The translations under genes and the position numbers were made by a program. DNA of 64,000 nucleotides, from assembly GCF_017741935.1 (NCBI RefSeq), contig NZ_JAGHMH010000010.1, positions 62,001 through 126,000 on the forward strand, in the 5' to 3' direction. The notes under the pieces are model-generated. The model did no database searches. It was not told the DNA's origin and saw only the letters and a list, made by a program, of their open reading frames with translations. Positions within the stretch are counted from its first letter, which is position 1. Each line of letters begins with the position of its first letter. Shown one piece after another: positions 35,515 to 46,442 of the stretch. The stretch comes from Rhizobium sp. 16-449-1b (GTDB lineage Bacteria; Pseudomonadota; Alphaproteobacteria; Rhizobiales; Rhizobiaceae).

Positions 35515-36774
35515 ATGATCGCAAACGGGTCCTCCAACAATCCCCAGACCGGGCAGCAGTCTAGAGACGTTACGCAGCTCGATCCTGGCGCTGTTCCTGT
35601 AAGCAGGCTTGATGCTGAAGGTCATGAACTCTTCGCAGAATGGCGACCTCGGCGCCCGTTCCTTCGACGAGAGGACGGCGTCTTTCTGGTTCTCCGTGCG
35701 GATGATATCATTCTGCTGGGCACCGATCCACGTACCAGGCAAATAGAAACAGAACTCATGTTGTCTCGTGGCGTCGAAGGCGGTGCCGTCTTCGACTTTA
35801 TCCGCTATAGCATGCTTTTTTCGAATGGCGAGGCACATTCGAAACGGCGCTCAGCCTTTACGAAGACCTTCGCATTCCGGATGATTGAGGCACTGCGCCC
35901 GGAGATCATGAAAATAACGGAGCATTTGTGGGACGATTTGCAGAAAGTTGAGGATTTTGACTTTGCTGAAATGTATGCTTCGAAATTGCCTGCTCTAACC
36001 ATCGCAAGTGTGCTTGGCTTGCCATCTGAGGATGCGCCTTACTTCACGCAACTTGTTTATAAAGTTTCACGCTGCTTGAGTCCTTCATGGCGAAAAGAGG
36101 ATTTCGCGGAGATTGAAGCTTCTGCCATCGAGCTCCAAGACTATGTTCGGGCAGCGGTAGCGGACAGCAGCCGTCGTATAAGTGACGACTTCCTCTCGAG
36201 CTACTTGAAAGCGGTGCGAGAAGAAGGAACGCTGTCACCCATCGAAGAGATCATGCAATTGGTTCTTCTCATACTCGCGGGAAGCGATACAACGCGTACC
36301 GCGATGGTGATGTTGACGGCTCTTTTGCTGCAAAATCCTGCTATCTGGTCCTCGCTATGTCGCGATCAGTCCGGCGTCGCAGCCGCAGTCGAGGAAGGCC
36401 TCCGTTTCGAGCCACCAGTTGGGTCTTTCCCGCGGCTAGCGCTCGAAGATATTGATCTGGATGGGTATGTGTTGCCAAAGGGAAGTCTCCTAGCCCTAAG
36501 TATCATGTCCGGCCTCAGGGATGAGAGACACTACGAGCGTCCGGAGCTTTTTGACGTAGCGCGTAAACAAATGCGTTGGCACCTCGGATTTGGTGCGGGT
36601 GTACACCGGTGCCTCGGCGAGGCTCTGGCGCGGGTTGAATTGCAAGAAGGACTTAGAACCATTTTGCGCCGCGCGCCGAATCTTGCCGTGACGGGTGACT
36701 CGCCACGGATGATGGGTCACGGCGGTGTACGGCGGGCCACGGGAATGACGGTGAAGTTGAGTCTCGACCAGTGA
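35515..36774 (+). CDS. virH1: Cytochrome P450 VirH1
   Basis: Soluble bacterial P450 of 419 residues. The I-helix oxygen-binding motif is LAGSDTTRT near residue 259 and the haem loop FGAGVHRCLGEALARVE carries the Cys ligand near residue 366. The gene is followed at 74 bases by a second P450 gene, the tandem virH1-virH2 (pinF) arrangement of Ti plasmids, where these VirA/VirG-induced enzymes modify plant phenolics. The 250 bases upstream are AT-rich; I did not find a strong vir box there, which leaves its control open. Confidence 0.85.
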   Translation: MIANGSSNNPQTGQQSRDVTQLDPGAVPVSRLDAEGHELFAEWRPRRPFLRREDGVFLVLRADDIILLGTDPRTRQIETELMLSRGVEGGAVFDFIRYSMLFSNGEAHSKRRSAFTKTFAFRMIEALRPEIMKITEHLWDDLQKVEDFDFAEMYASKLPALTIASVLGLPSEDAPYFTQLVYKVSRCLSPSWRKEDFAEIEASAIELQDYVRAAVADSSRRISDDFLSSYLKAVREEGTLSPIEEIMQLVLLILAGSDTTRTAMVMLTALLLQNPAIWSSLCRDQSGVAAAVEEGLRFEPPVGSFPRLALEDIDLDGYVLPKGSLLALSIMSGLRDERHYERPELFDVARKQMRWHLGFGAGVHRCLGEALARVELQEGLRTILRRAPNLAVTGDSPRMMGHGGVRRATGMTVKLSLDQ

Positions 36775-36848
36775 GCTCAATCCGCGCTGCTCGCTCGGCG
36801 GAAGGATGGCGTGTCACGCACTGTCTTAGATGAATTGGGAGGATTCTC

Positions 36849-38024
36849 ATGCAATTGGCGCCAGTGGATGGTGTAACGACGATCGACGACCTTACGCTTG
36901 ATCCCTATCCGATTTATCGCCGAATGCGCGCGCAGACCCCGGTGGTGCGTGTCGCCTCGGTGAAGCGGACGTTTTTGACTAAGGCCTCCGATACCAAGAT
37001 GGTGAAGGATGATCCCGCGCGCTTCAGTTCTAATGACCCCAGCACACCGATGAAGCCGGCCTTTCAGGCCCATACTCTGATGCGTAAGGATGGAGCGGAA
37101 CACGTCCGCGAAAGAATGGCCATGGCCAAGGCCTTCGCCCCCAAGACGATCGCGGAGCACTGGGCGCCGATCTATCGGGACATCGTGAATGACTATCTTG
37201 ATCGCCTTCCGCGCGGCGACACCGTAGATCTATTTGCGGAAATCTGCGGCCCGGTGGCCGCCCGCATCCTGGCTCATATCCTTGGAATTTGCGAAGCATC
37301 CGACGCGGAGATGATACGTTGGTCGCAGCGGCTCATTGACGGGGCGGGCAACTTCGGATGGCGTCCCGAGCCCTTCGAGCGGTCGGACGAAGCCAATGCG
37401 GAGATGGACAGGCTATTCGATATCCTTGTCGAAAAGCACCGGGCGGAGCCGAACCCCTCGGCTTTCGCGATCATGGTGAACGCGCCCGATCCCATACCCA
37501 TGAGCCAGATATATGCCAACATTAAGATCGCCATCGGCGGAGGGATCAATGAGCCTCGCGATGCTCTCGGCACGATTGTCTATGGATTGCTGACCAATCC
37601 CGAACAATTCGAAGAGGTAAAGAGGCAGCAATGCTGGGGGCAGGTCTTCGAGGAGGGAGTGCGCTGGGTTGCGCCGATCCAGGCGAGTTCGCGCCTCGTG
37701 CTGGAGGACACGGAAGTTCGTGGTTTTCTCATACCGAAGGGCGATACCGTGATGACCATCCAAGCCTCTGCCAATCGAGATGAGGATGTCTTTGAGGACG
37801 GAGAGCGCTTCAATGCCTTCCGCAATGGGAACGCGCATCAGTCCTTCGGTTCAGGACCGCATCACTGTGCCGGTGCGCAAATCTCGCGTCAAACCGTTGG
37901 GGCAATCATGTTGCCCATGCTGCTTGAGCGCTTTCCGAATATGGCGCTGCCTAACCCGGACGCGGTGCAGTGGCGCGGGTTTGGCTTCCGCGGACCGATT
38001 AATCTTCCAGTTACGCTGATATGA
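36849..38024 (+). CDS. virH2: Cytochrome P450 VirH2
   Basis: P450 of 391 residues, started at ATG 36849 with GGGAGG 5 bases upstream. The haem loop is SFGSGPHHCAGAQISRQ near residues 331-347. The I-helix reads AIGGGINEPRDALGTI, lacking the usual acid-Thr pair of the oxygen-activation site and matching the GGxNEP variety of P450s, in which VirH2 is known to O-demethylate vir-inducing phenolics such as ferulic acid. It likely detoxifies or mutes the plant signal sensed by VirA. Confidence 0.88.
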   Translation: MQLAPVDGVTTIDDLTLDPYPIYRRMRAQTPVVRVASVKRTFLTKASDTKMVKDDPARFSSNDPSTPMKPAFQAHTLMRKDGAEHVRERMAMAKAFAPKTIAEHWAPIYRDIVNDYLDRLPRGDTVDLFAEICGPVAARILAHILGICEASDAEMIRWSQRLIDGAGNFGWRPEPFERSDEANAEMDRLFDILVEKHRAEPNPSAFAIMVNAPDPIPMSQIYANIKIAIGGGINEPRDALGTIVYGLLTNPEQFEEVKRQQCWGQVFEEGVRWVAPIQASSRLVLEDTEVRGFLIPKGDTVMTIQASANRDEDVFEDGERFNAFRNGNAHQSFGSGPHHCAGAQISRQTVGAIMLPMLLERFPNMALPNPDAVQWRGFGFRGPINLPVTLI

Positions 38025-38183
38025 TCGGTAGCTTCTGTCGCATCACACCTAAGTCGTCCGATGCGGCTATTTCGGGTTGGCTCTTTGAATTACAGCAGCA
38101 GTCTATAGCCTAATATCAACAGCGGTAATCAGACCGCAATGTTAAATAGCGCCGCGCATAATTGACCTGTTCCGCCCGGCCAT

Positions 38184-38838
38184 GTGAAGAAATTAACGAG
38201 TCAGAAGCGGTGCGCGCTGCAAACTGCGCGCAAGCTTCTGCAGGAGAAAGCAATTGCCATCGCGAATGACATTCGCGGCCTCTTGCGCAATTTTGAGCTC
38301 AAAGTTGGTTTAGTTGGGACGGCCGATCTCGAGGATAGGGTCCGCGAGCTCACAGAAGACATTCCCGATCTGGCGGAGATCATGGCCGCGCTCCTCACCA
38401 CCAGGCAAAAGCTGCGTGAAGAGTTTTCCCGCCTACATCGGAAAGTGTCAGAAATCGCCAAGGGTAATGCGATCTGCAGACGTTTAATGACGGTTCCTGG
38501 TGTCGGCCCGGTTACGTCGCTCGCTTTATGAGCACGATCGACGTTCCTGCCCGCTTCAAGAATTCGAAAGCCGTTGGGCCATCCCTCGGATTGACCCCAG
38601 TTCGCGGCGATGAAGCCATGCGAGTGCTGCTGTATGAGGCCGCACAAGTCATGCTGCGACGGGGTCCCAGAGATGGTCCTGGCTCAAAGCCTGGGCCATG
38701 CAGGTTGCCAAGCGACGCGGCCGGCAAAAACCGATTGTCGCGCTGGCGCGCCGCCTTGCTGTGATCACGCACCGCATGTGGCGCGACGGAACAGAATTCC
38801 GTTGGAAATGGGCGAATATGCCTGCGTCTGTCTGAGAG
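38184..38838 (+). pseudogene. IS110-family transposase remnant
   Basis: Two frames together give the C-terminal part of an IS110-type transposase: a coiled-coil region (LLRNFELKVGLVGTADLEDR), the transposase-20 segment CRRLMTVPGVGPVTSLAL, then a frameshift near 38527 into FKNSKAVGPSLGLTPVRG and VRVLLYEAAQVMLRRG-like sequence, and a further shift into LARRLAVITHRMWRDGTEFR. The N-terminal DEDD catalytic domain is absent. From 38840 to 39318 no gene is seen; the first 200 bases resemble the non-coding end of such an element. Confidence 0.75.
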
Positions 38839-39318
38839 GAGTCTGGAAAGATTCCGCTAACCGGTGGAAAGGCGCCCCTGCGGGACGATGGATGAGGTGA
38901 GCTCGCTGGGCTCTTCTGTCGATCGCTTCACCGCAGTCAGAACGCGCAACAGATTTGGGCCATCTCATTCTACTGATCCCATGCTGGGAGGGCATGCGCC
39001 GATCCCGAAGAGAAGCGAGGGCCCGCGAGAGACGTCGAACTGTCGAGAAGCTGAAAGCTCAAAAGCGCTTGACCTCAACACGCTGAACAAAGGACTCCTG
39101 AAACGATATGCCTTGGGGTTGTAGAACGCTTGCAATCTTAAGTTAGACATTCTTACGAGCGGGTCACCCCAGTCATTTGTGGATTTAGATCCCAAGCCTG
39201 TACCCATATCATTGGACTAAATTATAAGTTGTACATTACAAAAATAATACAATAAAAATTGAGACTCGTTCTTTATCGAAGTAGGCTTCGGATGATTTAG
39301 GGAAAAGGAGTTTGGATA

Positions 39319-40257
39319 ATGGAACCCAGCCAACGAAACTTCAATGACGAACCTGGTGCTTCTCATGCAGAAGTCCGTTCCATTTCGGCAAGCACAGGGT
39401 TGCCTTCCGAGCTTTGGGCTAAGGTTGCGACTTATATTCCCACGCCGGACCCGGTGGAAACGGCACGGAATCTCGGAAGCCTGGAGCGTGCAGGGCGGGT
39501 AGGTCGCGAAGCCGTTGGAAGTGATCCTGTCGGAAAATATCACGCTCGCATGAAGCGAATTGGCGCTTCTGCCAAAGCCGTGTTCGATACGGTCATTCCT
39601 GGAGATCAATTGCCTGAGTGGGAAGTGAACAGACCTTCTCCGACAGCTAGAACGCGAGCCGTCGGATCAATTCTTAAATTCCAATCTGAAGCGGGAAAAT
39701 CGAGATTTGTCGTCAATATTCTCAACTTGCCAGAATCTGCTCAATGCGATGCGATTCTCAGCGTCATAAAGCATCTGGATGATCTTGGCGAAGTTAACAA
39801 GACACGCCTCATCGAACGCTCCATCGAAATTTTGCATCTGGATCCTCCTCTGACTTGGAATATGGGCCAGAAATGCCCTGCGGCCGACGTGCTGGTCCAA
39901 GGCGAAAAGTACCTGAATGCGGACCAACAAGCTCGAATACAACAAGAGAGGAATGATCGTCCGCGACTATCTCCCCTGTTTCGCCGAGCCACTGAGGATT
40001 TCGAGGTTCAAAAAGCAATGGATGCAAATCCCAGAAGATATAGGGATGCGGCGGAGCCGGAAGTCAGAGCTGTAGACGCAGTAATTGAAGCAATCGAAAG
40101 GTATAGCGCGTCCGTAGCAAGAGGGGGACCAACTGCTATCGGACTTCTAACGGCCAACGAAAGCTTTGAGAAAAATATTAATGATGCCTACACTCGTACA
40201 AAGGCCGAACTAGATGCTTCTTCGCGTGACAGAAGTCGGTCCGGATTATCGCGATAA
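39319..40257 (+). CDS. virF: VirF-like F-box effector protein
   Basis: A 312-residue protein of the VirF family. The F-box starts GLPSELWAKVATYIPTPD near residue 28 and runs to about residue 70, with LPxELW as in VirF. The central region (SILKFQSEAGKSRFVVNILN) aligns in pattern with the F-box protein at 11054-12010. The C-terminus RDRSRSGLSR is Arg-rich as expected for a VirB/D4 substrate. AAAGGAG lies 10 bases before the ATG. Its place between virH and virK fits a vir regulon gene, although no clear vir box is visible in the AT-rich upstream region. Role: bind plant SKP1 and target host or T-complex proteins for turnover (family knowledge). Confidence 0.85.
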   Translation: MEPSQRNFNDEPGASHAEVRSISASTGLPSELWAKVATYIPTPDPVETARNLGSLERAGRVGREAVGSDPVGKYHARMKRIGASAKAVFDTVIPGDQLPEWEVNRPSPTARTRAVGSILKFQSEAGKSRFVVNILNLPESAQCDAILSVIKHLDDLGEVNKTRLIERSIEILHLDPPLTWNMGQKCPAADVLVQGEKYLNADQQARIQQERNDRPRLSPLFRRATEDFEVQKAMDANPRRYRDAAEPEVRAVDAVIEAIERYSASVARGGPTAIGLLTANESFEKNINDAYTRTKAELDASSRDRSRSGLSR

Positions 40258-40847
40258 TTTCCTGGATCGACGGCGCTGCTTGCGTCGCTCCACGGCATCA
40301 GGTTTGGCGTCGTCGCCCCTGGCCCAGTTCCGGATGTCGTTTGACAGGTGCATGTAGAGTGTACCTGTTGGAGCCGATTTTTGCCGATGGTCGCCTTGGG
40401 AAAAAGAAAGGTTTCGGAGCCCCGTGAGTGTGGGCAAATAAACGAAACATATGCGGGTGTGAAAATTCTAACAACGGTGGCAGCGCAACCGAGCCGCCTG
40501 CTAACCGACGACTTTGCGGTTGCGCTTCTTACCATCGAAGGATCCATAATGTACCGAAGCTCCAGGTTGCGTGCGGTTTGGAGTATGGATCGCCGATGGC
40601 GCTCGGAGCTTTATCGAGGATCCTTCGCCCTCAATCCTTCACGCCGAAAGAAACCGGTGAAAATGTCGAAAGAACCCATCCCAGTGAAGTCTTCGTCCCT
40701 ACTGAGAATTCCTTCTCATTAGGCTGGCGGAACGACTGCAAGACGGGATCTGGTAGTAGAATCGACCTTCTCAGCGCTGCGCGCAATCTCCATTCCTTGG
40801 TATCGTGATGCTCTCAATTCTTTTACTCGTTCTAAAATGGATCAGCT

Positions 40848-41285
40848 ATGAAGCATATCGTCCCAACCTTGTTCGGGGTACTCTTGGCTACAGCGGTGAA
40901 TGCTGCCAACGATCTTCATGTGCTCGCGACTTTTCCCGAGATTGAGCTCGCCCTGACAACTGGCAAGCCGGTGAGTGTCGCGATTGACTTAAGTTTATGC
41001 ACTCCCGCGAACGGCGTTACACCGCCGACGAAGACGCGTGGAGGCATCCGAATAGAGGGGTACAGGATCACAGCTGACGGCACCCTTGCGTTTGCCGACC
41101 AGCACTTTACGATTGATCGTGACGGTGAGCCCATTCTTCAATTTCTTCGCTATCACATCAGGTTGGATGGCAATGCCGAACTCACCATGGTCGTATTCAA
41201 AATGCCAAGCTATGAGCGAAAAGGTACCAGTTTGGTCTACAATTGCGCAATCAGTCGTGGATTGAGTTTCTTCGCTTCAGAGTGA
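40848..41285 (+). CDS. virK: VirK family protein
   Basis: A 145-residue exported protein of the VirK family, whose members lie beside virA in Ti plasmids and whose role is unknown. The signal peptide is MKHIVPTLFGVLLATAVNAA. The mature part is beta-rich with two Cys (DLSLCTPANG and VYNCAISRG) that could form a disulphide. The 590 bases between the F-box gene and virK contain open frames on both strands but none I can support. Confidence 0.85.
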   Translation: MKHIVPTLFGVLLATAVNAANDLHVLATFPEIELALTTGKPVSVAIDLSLCTPANGVTPPTKTRGGIRIEGYRITADGTLAFADQHFTIDRDGEPILQFLRYHIRLDGNAELTMVVFKMPSYERKGTSLVYNCAISRGLSFFASE

Positions 41286-41791
41286 TTTGATTGCCCCGGA
41301 GAATCTGCTCGGTAATCTAGCAGCCGGCCGAGCTCGATCAGGGCAGGAATACCATCTCGGATCGGTGCCTGAAAAACTTCACTGCCAACCCCAGCGGAAG
41401 CGGAGTGCGCCAAGCCGGCCTCGTCGGCGACGCCGAGGGAAGAGCGGTCTTGTCGTTATACGATGCCGGCGGCTACCCATTATATGCCCGTTAAGGTTCC
41501 CATCGACTTTTTTACTAGCTTTCGATGTCCCGGCCGTAAAGGTTCGCAACCGTTGAAGCCTCCGTACCCAAACCGTCCTTTGCTTGCGTCGCATCGATGT
41601 CGTCCATGGTATGCCACCCGCTCGCGGGCCTATGGGTGGATTTGCCAGCGCTGGTGACATTGATACCACGTTAATTTTTCGTCCGCGTCGCGACAAATTT
41701 CATGATGACATATGAAAATCCAATAGAGTTGGGTTTCAAACCAGGGCGTGGCGGCCGGTTGGAATTTTCCCAAGTCCACCGACCGTTATTC

Positions 41792-42046
41792 TTACATGCC
41801 GAGCTGGCGCTCCTTGTCCTCCCCCTCGCTCACTGCGAGATGCTCGTATAGCTGGATCGGATAAAATAGTTCGGAGCCAAAAGCAAAATCGAGGAGCAAT
41901 TGTTCGAAAAAGGATCTCTTCGTTGACGTGGGACGCGGCTGATGGTCGGCTAACAATTGTAGGCTGGGTAGGGATACGCCGTCGATGGTTACCAATCGCA
42001 GGTGTAAGTCGCTGCGCCGCTTGTCTGTTTTCTTTTGGTGTTCCAT
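41792..42046 (-). CDS. Small hypothetical protein, possibly vir-controlled
   Basis: An 84-residue frame starting MEHQKKTDKRRSDLHLRLVT, preceded on the minus strand by AAGGAG 12 bases before the ATG. It is charged, with no membrane segment or known domain; the C-terminal half is DFAFGSELFYPIQLYEHLAV. About 70 bases upstream is TACGCTTGAAAC (minus strand, within 42126-42137), a vir-box-like element with two mismatches. The 500 bases between virK and this gene show only short frames. Low confidence that it is expressed. Confidence 0.35.
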   Translation of the reverse strand: MEHQKKTDKRRSDLHLRLVTIDGVSLPSLQLLADHQPRPTSTKRSFFEQLLLDFAFGSELFYPIQLYEHLAVSEGEDKERQLGM

Positions 42047-42574
42047 GTCATCGTACTCCTTGTGTAAGCCTACCGATGATATGTGCAGCCCATCTGCAGT
42101 ATGATGATTACAGGGGAGCGCAGATTGGTTTCAAGCGTAACCCAATTAGCCTGCCATAAGTTATGGCAATTGGTCAGGATTGGGCGCCGTATCGCGCTAC
42201 ATTTGTAACTCTGCGTTTCTGACGTTGCGTGCTGCTGCGGGTGACCTAAACGAAAATGCGTCTGAAGAATATTTCATTGATATGCACATGAAATAGCCAG
42301 TTGGGTTTCAAATATCGCCGATGTCCTCGCTCTTTCGTAGACGACAGCCTTTGGAGCGCTATGGACACCACTTTGTTTCCGCCGCCCCGCCACGACATTA
42401 CTCGCCGCTCGTAGCATAGCAATTTGCCCTGTCGACGCATGATCAGGCTCTTGGTTATCTCGACGATTTCATTTTTTCTCGATGCAAACCCCGACATTTG
42501 ACCAATTCGATCCTATGAGCCACCGCGGAGTCAAAGAGCACCTCGGCAGCCAGGAGAAGCCATAGCCAAGGTTG

Positions 42575-42590
42575 TGTTTCAATTGAAACA
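42575..42590. promoter_or_regulatory. vir box of virA
   Basis: TGTTTCAATTGAAACA is a perfect palindrome containing the VirG-binding consensus TNCAATTGAAAY on both strands. It lies about 100 bases before the virA start codon, fitting VirG-driven autoinduction of virA. Confidence 0.85.
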
Positions 42591-42690
42591 AACTGAGTCG
42601 ACGTTTGTGATTTCAACCCCATTTACAAAGCCTACCGTGCGGCCTATGCGCCGCCGGAGTGGGAGCGTTGGCACGAGGAAGTAAGTGCGG

Positions 42691-45180
42691 ATGAACGGAA
42701 GGTTTTCGCCGACTCGGCAAGATTTCAAGCAAGGCGCCAAGCCTTGGTCTATCCTGGCCCTGATAGTTGCCGCAATGATTTTTGCCTTAGTGGCAATTCA
42801 GTGCTGGCAGGACAACGAAACCAATCGGGCAATCCTGACCCAATTGCGCGCAATTAACATCGACAGTGCCTCGCTGCAGCGGGATGTACTCGGCGCTCAC
42901 GCTGGTTTGGTGGCGAACTACCGCCCCATTATCTCCAGGTTGGCAGCTTTGCGGAAGAACCTCGAAAATTTGAAGCGACTATTTGAACAATCCCATCTTG
43001 TGAGCGGCAACGATTTCTCTCAACTGCTAGGCCAGCTAAAGGTGTCTGTGGATACGACCGACGCGGCGGTCGCAGCGTTCGGAACGCAAAACGTGCTCCT
43101 GCAAGATTCACTGGCCAGCTTCACTCGTGCGCTGAGTATTCCTCCCAGAATGCCGTCGACGGATCGGGCGGTCGAAAAACCGATCGAATTGGCCAGCCTG
43201 ATGCTGCAGTTTATGCGTCAGCCAAGCGCAGCTCTTTCAGCGGAGATCAGTCAGGAACTCGATAGGCTCCAAAATTCACGCGATGGGGATGAAGCTCCGG
43301 CGCGTATACTTATACGTGAGGGTCGCATTGTCTTGTCGCTTCTGCCCCGGGTGAACGATGCGGTAAACATGATTCAGACCTCTGACACCGCGGAGATTGC
43401 TGAAAGGTTGCAGCGTAAGTGTTTGGAGGCCTATAGCTTACAAAACGCGAGAGAGCAGCGGGCAAGGATCTTCTTGGGTTCCGTTTCGGTGGGCCTTTGC
43501 ATCTACATGATCTCACTGGTCTATCGGCTGCGCCGGAAAACGGATTGGTTAGCGCGGCGTTTGGATTACGAAGAGCTAATCAAAGAGATTGGCGTTTGCT
43601 TTGAAGGTGGTGGGGCCACCACGTCATCCGCGCAAGCTGCGCTTGGAATTATTCGGCGCTTCTTTAATGCCGATTCATGTGCGTTAGCATTGGTGGAACA
43701 TGGTGATAGGTGGGTCGTCGAGAGCTTCACTGCGAAGCTGCCCGAGCCCGTCTGGAAAGATGTGGCGCTACGCGAAATGGTTTCTTTTGCCAAAGCGGAC
43801 GAACGTGCGTCGGTGTTTCGCATCATGTCGACCCAAAACGTCGGCTGCTTTTCTCCGGAGATTCCAGGCCTTTCGATATTGCTGGCGCACAAATCCACGG
43901 ATCAACTGATAGCGATTTGTTCGCTAAGTTACCAAAGCTATCGTCTGCGACCTTCTCCGGGTGAAATTCAGCTTCTTGAGCTCGCTACCGCCTGCCTCTG
44001 CCATTACATCGATGTTCGCCGCAAGCAGACCGAATGCGATATTCTGGAGAGGCGATTAGAGCATGCGGAACGCCTTCAGGCAGTTGGCACACTTGCCGGT
44101 GGAATAGCGCATGAATTCAACAACATTTTGGGGGCAATCCTCGGGCACGCCGAAATGGCGCAAAACACGGTGCCTCGATCATCTGTCATCCGGAGATACA
44201 TTGACTATATCATTTCGTCGGGCGACAAAGCCAGGCTCATTATCGATCAGATCTTGACGCTGAGCCGAAAGCTGGAATGCGTGACAAAGCCGTTTAGTGT
44301 CTCAGATCTAGTGATGGAAATCGCTCCTTTGTTACGCGTTGCATTGCAGGGTAGCATCGATATTAATTTCAAGTTTGATGACAAGCAGAGCGTGATCGAA
44401 GGAAGCCCGCTTGAGCTTCAGCAGATGCTTATGAATCTTTGCAAGAACGCTTCCCAGGCCATCACAGACGATGGACAAATCGACATCATAGTTGGCCGAA
44501 CTTTTGTATCGAGACAGAAAATACTGGCGCATGGTGTTATGCCAGCCGGCGACTACGTTCTCCTTTCTGTCAGCGACAACGGTGAAGGCATTGCCGAGGA
44601 CGTACTACCCCACATTTTCGAGCCTTTCTTTACAACACGTGCTCGCAGCGGCGGTACTGGCCTGGGCCTCGCTACCGTGCATGGCCATATCAACGGGCTT
44701 GCGGGATACATCGACGTTACCTCAACTATCGGGCGAGGGACGCGCTTTGACATTTATCTACCCCCTTCCTCTAAGGAGCCAGTCAGCCCCGACACGTTTT
44801 TTGGCCGCGGTAAAACACCGCGCGGGAGCGGGGAGACTGTGGCACTAGTTGAACCCGATCCCGTCTTGAGGGAAGTGTACGAAGACAAGATTGCCGCTCT
44901 GGGTTATGAACCGGTGGGTTTTAGGGCATTTGAGGAGTTTCGTGAATGGATTTCAAAAGGCAAACAAGCCGATCTGGTTCTGGTTGACCATTCGTCCCTT
45001 CCCATCAATCAGAGTGAAACCGCTTTGCATGCGGCTTTGAAGACCGCGTATATCATCACTGGAGGAAATGACCTTAACATGTCCCTTTCAAGGGATGACA
45101 TGACAACTGAACTTTTTCTGCCCAAGCCTATATCTTCCAGAACGATGGCGCATGCGATTCACACTAAAATCAAAACATAG
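42691..45180 (+). CDS. virA: Sensor histidine kinase VirA
   Basis: Membrane sensor of plant phenolics and sugars. With the ATG at 42691 the protein has 829 residues, the length of Agrobacterium VirA, and the phosphorylated His in [17 protein letters not shown] falls at residue 474 as in VirA; this decides against the upstream GTG. A first membrane helix ([17 protein letters not shown]) is at about 19-36 and a second ([19 protein letters not shown]) near 260-278, with the periplasmic sugar-sensing part between and the GAF-like linker after. Kinase boxes: [32 protein letters not shown]-terminal receiver-like domain ends with [10 protein letters not shown]. It phosphorylates VirG. Confidence 0.96.
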   Translation: MNGRFSPTRQDFKQGAKPWSILALIVAAMIFALVAIQCWQDNETNRAILTQLRAINIDSASLQRDVLGAHAGLVANYRPIISRLAALRKNLENLKRLFEQSHLVSGNDFSQLLGQLKVSVDTTDAAVAAFGTQNVLLQDSLASFTRALSIPPRMPSTDRAVEKPIELASLMLQFMRQPSAALSAEISQELDRLQNSRDGDEAPARILIREGRIVLSLLPRVNDAVNMIQTSDTAEIAERLQRKCLEAYSLQNAREQRARIFLGSVSVGLCIYMISLVYRLRRKTDWLARRLDYEELIKEIGVCFEGGGATTSSAQAALGIIRRFFNADSCALALVEHGDRWVVESFTAKLPEPVWKDVALREMVSFAKADERASVFRIMSTQNVGCFSPEIPGLSILLAHKSTDQLIAICSLSYQSYRLRPSPGEIQLLELATACLCHYIDVRRKQTECDILERRLEHAERLQAVGTLAGGIAHEFNNILGAILGHAEMAQNTVPRSSVIRRYIDYIISSGDKARLIIDQILTLSRKLECVTKPFSVSDLVMEIAPLLRVALQGSIDINFKFDDKQSVIEGSPLELQQMLMNLCKNASQAITDDGQIDIIVGRTFVSRQKILAHGVMPAGDYVLLSVSDNGEGIAEDVLPHIFEPFFTTRARSGGTGLGLATVHGHINGLAGYIDVTSTIGRGTRFDIYLPPSSKEPVSPDTFFGRGKTPRGSGETVALVEPDPVLREVYEDKIAALGYEPVGFRAFEEFREWISKGKQADLVLVDHSSLPINQSETALHAALKTAYIITGGNDLNMSLSRDDMTTELFLPKPISSRTMAHAIHTKIKT

Positions 45181-45599
45181 AGTTGACAAATTTGAACGAG
45201 GGCAATCCGAACATCTGTTCGGCGCGGCTCGATATGAGATTACATAACCAGATCAATAGTACAATCCAAGTGATCAGGGCGCGCTAGTAATGGTTTGTCG
45301 CGGTCGTTTTCTGCAGATAGTTCGGGCGGCTGCTGGGACCGGAAAACGGGCGACGATTGCTGAAGTCTTTTCGGTAAAAGGCGAGCCGTTCGCTAAGCTC
45401 GGACGTCCCACCATCGTCCTGGGGGGACAAGTAGCGAACTTTTGGATGACGTAATTGGCAAAAGTCTTCGCCCTTATTGGGCATCGCGTCTATGTACCTG
45501 GGGCGATGATGCCATGAGGTATCGAGTTGCGATAACTCACATTGAATGCCGAGTTCTCCGGAGGTGTGATCAACGTTGTCGGTGCTGACTTTTCGAAAA

Positions 45600-46218
45600 G
45601 CCCCTTTACAAGGTTCGACGCCGAACGTGGTTCGCGACACGGCCTCGACGATATCGATGCTGATGTCGGCGGGATCAAAGCGGCCGCCATACCAGCGCTC
45701 AAGCTGGCGACGCTGAGGAGGCGTGCCTGCCATGGGGTGCCGCGGCTTAGTCATTGCGTCCAGGAACTCCGCAAAGCCGGATGTTCCGCCAATCATCGTC
45801 CGGCGGCGCCCTGTGCTCACCAACGAGGAAGCGCGGATATTCAAGGGCTGGATTACCGTCCTCGATGGCCTGCATTGATGGAGTGCTGCCAGTCATCACC
45901 GAAGTTGTAGGTATAGGTGACGGTCGAGACACCGCGATCGACCAGTGCTCCAATGCGAACGTTCCGAGCGGCATTAGTCTTTCGGGTGTATGCGTCATCA
46001 GGATCCGACACATCATATCGTCTACCACCAGCCTCAAATTCGAAGAGATGATAGTCCTCGAACAACATCAGAGCCCGAATGCCGTCGTGTAGATCCTTTA
46101 GGCTCAAGTTAAGTGGCACCTCGACCCTGCGCCAGATCACTGGTTCCATCCCGTTAAGTTGGACATGCAGTCGAGCAATGCGATCGGAAAGGGTCATGAG
46201 ACCGTGGTTGAGTGTCAT
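45600..46218 (-). pseudogene. Decayed pRiA4b ORF-3-like gene
   Basis: The minus strand reads, in three frames in order, LHVQLNGMEPVIWRRVEVPLN with YTYNFGDDWQHSI (to about 45880), then NPALEYPRFLVGEHRAPPDD, then SGFAEFLDAMTKPRHP with WYGGRFDPADISID. These are the conserved blocks of the family first named on Ri plasmid pRiA4b (ORF-3). At least two frameshifts separate them, so no intact product is made. The segments between it and virA and virB1 (45181-45600, 46219-46571) have no gene I can support apart from the virB promoter. Confidence 0.75.
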
Positions 46219-46442
46219 CTCTCTAAGGGGAGCAATTTCTCAATCTGCATGAGTGGTGTGCACCGGTCTCATACCCTGATCTGGCCCTTAAATCAGCATT
46301 TCCCGTGTTTGGCATTGCGTCCGAAGACTACCCTCACGGTACGGTACGAGATCTTACGTCGGTGGGATTAGATCGTCGCCATTGTCTCAGGGGTGCCGTC
46401 TTTTGCCGTCGCGTGCCTAATACCTTGAAAAGGAGTTCTCGC

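Noticed and set aside
40246..40808. Frames on both strands between the F-box gene and virK
   Set aside because: The minus-strand 40246-40437 frame ends with a basic tail reminiscent of a transposase, and two plus-strand frames overlap each other, but none has a ribosome site or recognisable domain.
41350..41492. Plus-strand reading NTISDRCLKNFTANPS to DAGGYPLYAR with a TAA near 41492
   Set aside because: It reads like the end of a real protein, but no start or family could be assigned; possibly a remnant.
42246..42497. Minus-strand 83-codon frame upstream of virA
   Set aside because: No ribosome site, biased composition and no similarity recognised; it also contains the vir-box-like repeat.
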